From positions 1 to 9,218 of the forward strand of contig JBBCJM010000230.1 in assembly GCA_037190175.1 (NCBI GenBank): a stretch of DNA of 9,218 nucleotides. The letters run 5' to 3'. The notes beneath the pieces are model-generated. The model searched no databases and was not told the DNA's origin. It saw only the letters and a list, made by a program, of their open reading frames with translations. Shown here in pieces: positions 6,849 to 9,218 of the stretch. The DNA comes from JBBCJM01 sp037190175 (lineage in GTDB: Bacteria; Pseudomonadota; Alphaproteobacteria; Rhodobacterales; Rhodobacteraceae). Position 1 is the first letter of the stretch. Every line of letters begins with the position of its first letter. Position numbers and translations under genes: made by a program.

Positions 6849-7955
6849 ATGAGACTGACACGCCGTCGTTCGCTGCTCACCCTCGGCGGGGCCGCCCTCG
6901 CCACGCCCTGGGTCCGCCCCTCCTGGGCGCAGTCGGGCTCGGTCAACGTCTACAACTGGTCTGACTATATCGGCGAGACCACCATCGAGGATTTCGAATC
7001 CGAGACCGGGATCCGCGTGGTCTACGACCTCTACGCCAGTTCCGAGGAGATGCAGGCCAAGATGCTGGCGGGCTCCACCGGATACGACGTGGTGCTGATG
7101 GCCGGCATCTCGCTGAACCAGTTCGTCACCGCCGGGGTGTACCAGAAGCTGGACAGGTCGAAGCTCACCGGCTGGGGCAACCTGGACCCCGAGATCCTGA
7201 AGATCGTGGAAGGGTTCGATCCCGGCAACGAATATGGCGTACCCTACATGTGGGGCTCGGTGGGCTTCACCTACAACATGGAGATGGTGCGCGCCCGCCT
7301 GCCCGACGCCGACCTCGCCTCGCTGGACACGATCTTCGACCCCGAGAACGCCGCGAAACTGGCCGACTGCGGGATCTCCATCCTCGACAGCCCCACCGAC
7401 ATCGGGATGATGGTGATGAGCTGGCTGGGCATCGACCCCAACACCGCCGGCCCGGCCGAATACGCCCGGATGGCCGAGGCCTTCGCGCCGATCCGCCGCT
7501 ACATCGCCACCTTCGACAACGCCAACTACCTGACCGCGATCCCGAACGGCGAGGTCTGCGCGATCAACAACTGGTCGGGCGACTACGGCGTGGCCAAGGC
7601 GCGGGCGGCCGAGGCGGGGATCGAGATGGATCTGGCCTATTTCGTGCCGAAGACCGGGGCGCCGGCCTGGTTCGACCTGTGGTGCCTGCCCGCCGACGCG
7701 CCGAACGTGGAGAATGCCTACCGCTTCATCGACTACCTGCTGCGGCCCGAGGTGATCGCCGACTGCACCAACTTCACCGGCTATGCCAACGCCAACAAGG
7801 CGGCGACCGAGTTCCTGGACCCCGAGATCGCGGGCGACCCCGCGATCTACCCGGATGCCGAGACCCTGGCGCGCATGTACACCCCCGCGCCGCAGACCGA
7901 GGAACAGGACCGCGAGCTGACCCGGATCTGGACCCAGATCAAGGCCGGCGGCTGA
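6849..7955 (+). CDS. Periplasmic polyamine-type ABC substrate-binding protein (PotF/PotD-like)
   Basis: This 368-residue protein follows E. coli PotF along nearly its whole length: YNWSDYIG at 35-42, AGSTGYD at 74-80, VPYMWG at 131-136, CGISILD at 174-180, and YANANKAAT at 312-320. Ligand-pocket residues recalled for PotF match W37, Y40, W242, D245 and D276 here, so a cationic amine ligand is likely, though not necessarily putrescine. The start TRRRSLLTLGG is a Tat-like twin-arginine signal, with likely cleavage near A27 (SWA). C174 and C237 match the PotF disulfide; C279 and C306 are extra. It would be exported and deliver the substrate to an inner-membrane ABC transporter whose ATPase gene follows one base later. 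Its position behind the oxygenases suggests import of their substrate. Family assignment is firm; ligand identity is open. Confidence 0.94.
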   Translation: MRLTRRRSLLTLGGAALATPWVRPSWAQSGSVNVYNWSDYIGETTIEDFESETGIRVVYDLYASSEEMQAKMLAGSTGYDVVLMAGISLNQFVTAGVYQKLDRSKLTGWGNLDPEILKIVEGFDPGNEYGVPYMWGSVGFTYNMEMVRARLPDADLASLDTIFDPENAAKLADCGISILDSPTDIGMMVMSWLGIDPNTAGPAEYARMAEAFAPIRRYIATFDNANYLTAIPNGEVCAINNWSGDYGVAKARAAEAGIEMDLAYFVPKTGAPAWFDLWCLPADAPNVENAYRFIDYLLRPEVIADCTNFTGYANANKAATEFLDPEIAGDPAIYPDAETLARMYTPAPQTEEQDRELTRIWTQIKAGG

Positions 7956-7956
7956 G

Positions 7957-9057
7957 ATGACCGCGGCGGCGGCCGAGCCGTTCCTGCGCATCGAGGGAGT
8001 CTCGAAGTCCTTCGGCCCGGTGCAGGCGGTGCGCGAGGTGGACCTGACCATCCGCAAGGGCGAGATCTTCTCGCTCTTGGGCGGCTCGGGCTGCGGCAAG
8101 ACCACGCTCCTGCGGATGCTGGCGGGGTTCGAGACGCCCACCGCCGGGCGCATCTGGCTGGACGGGCAGGAGATCACCGGGGTGCCGGCCTGGGAACGGC
8201 CGATCCACATGATGTTCCAGTCCTATGCGCTGTTCCCCCACATGACCGTCGCGGCCAACGTGGGCTACGGCCTCAAGTACGAGGCGATGAGCAAGGCCGA
8301 GCGCACCGAGCGGGTGGCGCAGATGCTGGCGCTGGTGCAGCTTTCCCCCCTGGCAGAGCGCAAGCCGCACCAGATCTCGGGCGGCCAGCGGCAGCGGGTG
8401 GCGCTGGCCCGCGCCCTGGCGCGGCAGCCGAAGCTCCTGCTGCTGGACGAGCCGCTGGCGGCGCTGGACAAGAAGCTGCGCGAACATACCCAGTTCGAGC
8501 TGATGGCGGTGCAGGAACGCACCGGCGTCACCTTCATCGTGGTCACCCACGACCAGGAAGAGGCGATGACGCTTTCCGACCGCATCGCGGTGATGGACAA
8601 GGGGCAGGTGCGCCAGATCGGCCCGCCGGCCGAGGTCTACGAACACCCCGCCTCGCGCTTCGTGGCCAATTTCCTGGGCACCGTCTCGCAGTTCGAGGCG
8701 CGGGTGGCGGCGGTGGAGGGCGAGAGCGCGCAGGTCGAGGTTCCCGCCTTCGGCGGCCCGGTGCAGGCGGTGGCGGTGCCGGGGCTGGCGGCCGGCGACA
8801 GCGTGACGCTGGCCCTGCGCCCCGAGAAGATCACCATCCACCGCGACCGCCCCGCCGGCCCCAACGCCCTGCCCGGCCGGGTGAAGGATCTGGCCTATTT
8901 CGGCAAGGACAGCCTCTACCGCGTGATCCTGCCCGCGGGGGGCCTCCTGCTGGTCCACGCCGTCAACGCGCGCCGCACCGGCGAGGGCCGCCCCGACTGG
9001 GCCGAGGACGTCTGGCTGTCGTTCGAGCCGCAGGCGGCGATATTGCTGGGGTCGTGA
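7957..9057 (+). CDS. ABC transporter ATP-binding protein, PotA/PotG type
   Basis: This 366-residue protein is a complete importer ATPase. Walker A GGSGCGKTT is at residues 42-50, the Q-loop Gln at 88 (MMFQSYALFPH), signature ISGGQRQRV at 140-148, Walker B LLLLDEP at 160-166, D-loop at 169-171, and H-loop His at 198. The part after about residue 240 is a TOBE-like regulatory domain containing LRPEK. It should be a cytoplasmic dimer energising uptake with the binding protein encoded just upstream. One base separates the two genes. Only a distant AAGG (7941-7944) precedes ATG 7957, so translation probably depends on coupling. The usual next genes, two PotH/PotI-like permeases, do not follow within the window; a hairpin and inverted repeat come instead. 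By context it is PotG-like; the symbol is withheld because the substrate is unproven. Confidence 0.95.
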   Translation: MTAAAAEPFLRIEGVSKSFGPVQAVREVDLTIRKGEIFSLLGGSGCGKTTLLRMLAGFETPTAGRIWLDGQEITGVPAWERPIHMMFQSYALFPHMTVAANVGYGLKYEAMSKAERTERVAQMLALVQLSPLAERKPHQISGGQRQRVALARALARQPKLLLLDEPLAALDKKLREHTQFELMAVQERTGVTFIVVTHDQEEAMTLSDRIAVMDKGQVRQIGPPAEVYEHPASRFVANFLGTVSQFEARVAAVEGESAQVEVPAFGGPVQAVAVPGLAAGDSVTLALRPEKITIHRDRPAGPNALPGRVKDLAYFGKDSLYRVILPAGGLLLVHAVNARRTGEGRPDWAEDVWLSFEPQAAILLGS

Positions 9058-9092
9058 GCATGAGGCAGGCGCATCGCCCTGACCAACCGAAG

Positions 9093-9115
9093 CCGGGGGG
9101 TTTCACACCCCCCGG
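9093..9115 (+). terminator. GC-rich hairpin after the last gene, possible transcription terminator
   Basis: CCGGGGGG (9093-9100) pairs perfectly with CCCCCCGG (9108-9115) around the loop TTTCACA, giving an eight-pair stem 35 bases after the ABC ATPase stop. No T-run follows directly (ACCCCCC does), so termination may be inefficient or factor-assisted. Its 3' arm is also the outer arm of the larger inverted repeat that follows, so the two structures compete. Confidence 0.55.
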
Positions 9116-9217
9116 ACCCCCCGTGAGATATTTAAGGACAGAAGAAGGGGCATTTGATTCAAATTGTCGCCCTCCTGCTTTCTTTGGTGTTCCAAATATC
9201 CCGGGGGGTCCGGGGGG
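9108..9217. repeat. Long inverted repeat, C-rich arms with GATATTT
   Basis: CCCCCCGGACCCCCC at 9108-9122 is the exact reverse complement of the 15 bases at 9203-9217. Inside these, GATATTT at 9127-9133 matches AAATATC at 9194-9200, and similarity fades further in (an AGAAG-like purine stretch opposite CTTTCTTT). The centre, 9134-9193, is much more AT-rich than the genes. Similar C-rich plus GATATTT units are, from memory, common between genes in Rhodobacterales, so this is probably two facing copies of a dispersed intergenic element. It could act as a two-way terminator. The right arm ends one base before the window edge and may extend beyond it. Confidence 0.7.
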
Positions 9218-9218
9218 C

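Larger units (their letters stand above)
9058..9218. other. Non-coding region at the right edge
   Basis: Apart from the hairpin and inverted repeat, nothing is recognised. A frame starting ATG at 9060 stays open to the window end, but it runs straight through both repeat arms, has no good ribosome site and gives a Gly/Pro-rich product, so it is not called a gene. No promoter for a following gene is clear. Confidence 0.5.

Noticed and set aside
6747..8210. Minus-strand open frame of nearly 490 codons across the binding-protein gene
   Set aside because: It shadows a gene with clear PotF similarity, has no recognisable domain, and spans an intergenic gap on the other strand.
9153..9163. FNR/Dnr-like operator (TTGAT...ATCAA)
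   Set aside because: The half-sites are separated by one base instead of the required four, and the site lies after an operon inside a repeat.
9060..9218. Open frame from ATG 9060 to the window end
   Set aside because: It passes through both arms of the inverted repeat, has no good ribosome site, and gives a Gly/Pro-rich product typical of C-run repeats.

Overview
The window is a GC-rich stretch whose genes strongly favour G or C at third codon positions. Gene content (a PotF/PotG-type polyamine uptake pair, Rieske oxygenases, a GcvT-like methyltransferase) and the C-rich inverted repeat with GATATTT at the right edge suggest an alphaproteobacterium, probably Rhodobacterales. This placement rests on recall of similar sequences; no phylogenetic marker is present.

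Almost the whole window is one plus-strand operon of seven genes: (1) 148-1761, phytoene-desaturase-like FAD oxidoreductase; (2) 1742-3262, a second, more divergent member of the same family; (3) 3259-4440, a stand-alone GcvT/aminomethyltransferase-family protein; (4) 4440-5573 and (5) 5573-6793, two Rieske non-heme iron oxygenase alpha subunits in tandem; (6) 6849-7955, a PotF-like periplasmic binding protein with a Tat-like signal; (7) 7957-9057, a PotG-like ABC ATPase. Genes 1 to 5 overlap one another by 20, 4, 1 and 1 bases. A 55-base gap with a small hairpin precedes gene 6, and genes 6 and 7 are one base apart. Bases 1-147 hold no convincing complete gene or promoter, so transcription probably starts upstream of the window. 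Bases 9058-9218 are non-coding and carry a strong hairpin plus a long inverted repeat, which looks like the end of the unit.

The most economical reading is a catabolic operon for a nitrogenous, probably N-methylated compound. The binding protein and ATPase import a cationic or amine ligand, the Rieske enzymes hydroxylate and so demethylate or cleave it, the GcvT-like protein passes a one-carbon unit to tetrahydrofolate, and the paired flavoproteins oxidise an amine or other intermediate. The substrate cannot be read from the sequence. Three expected parts are absent from the window: the two ABC permeases, a reductase for the Rieske oxygenases, and a regulator. I know of no characterised pathway with exactly this set of genes.
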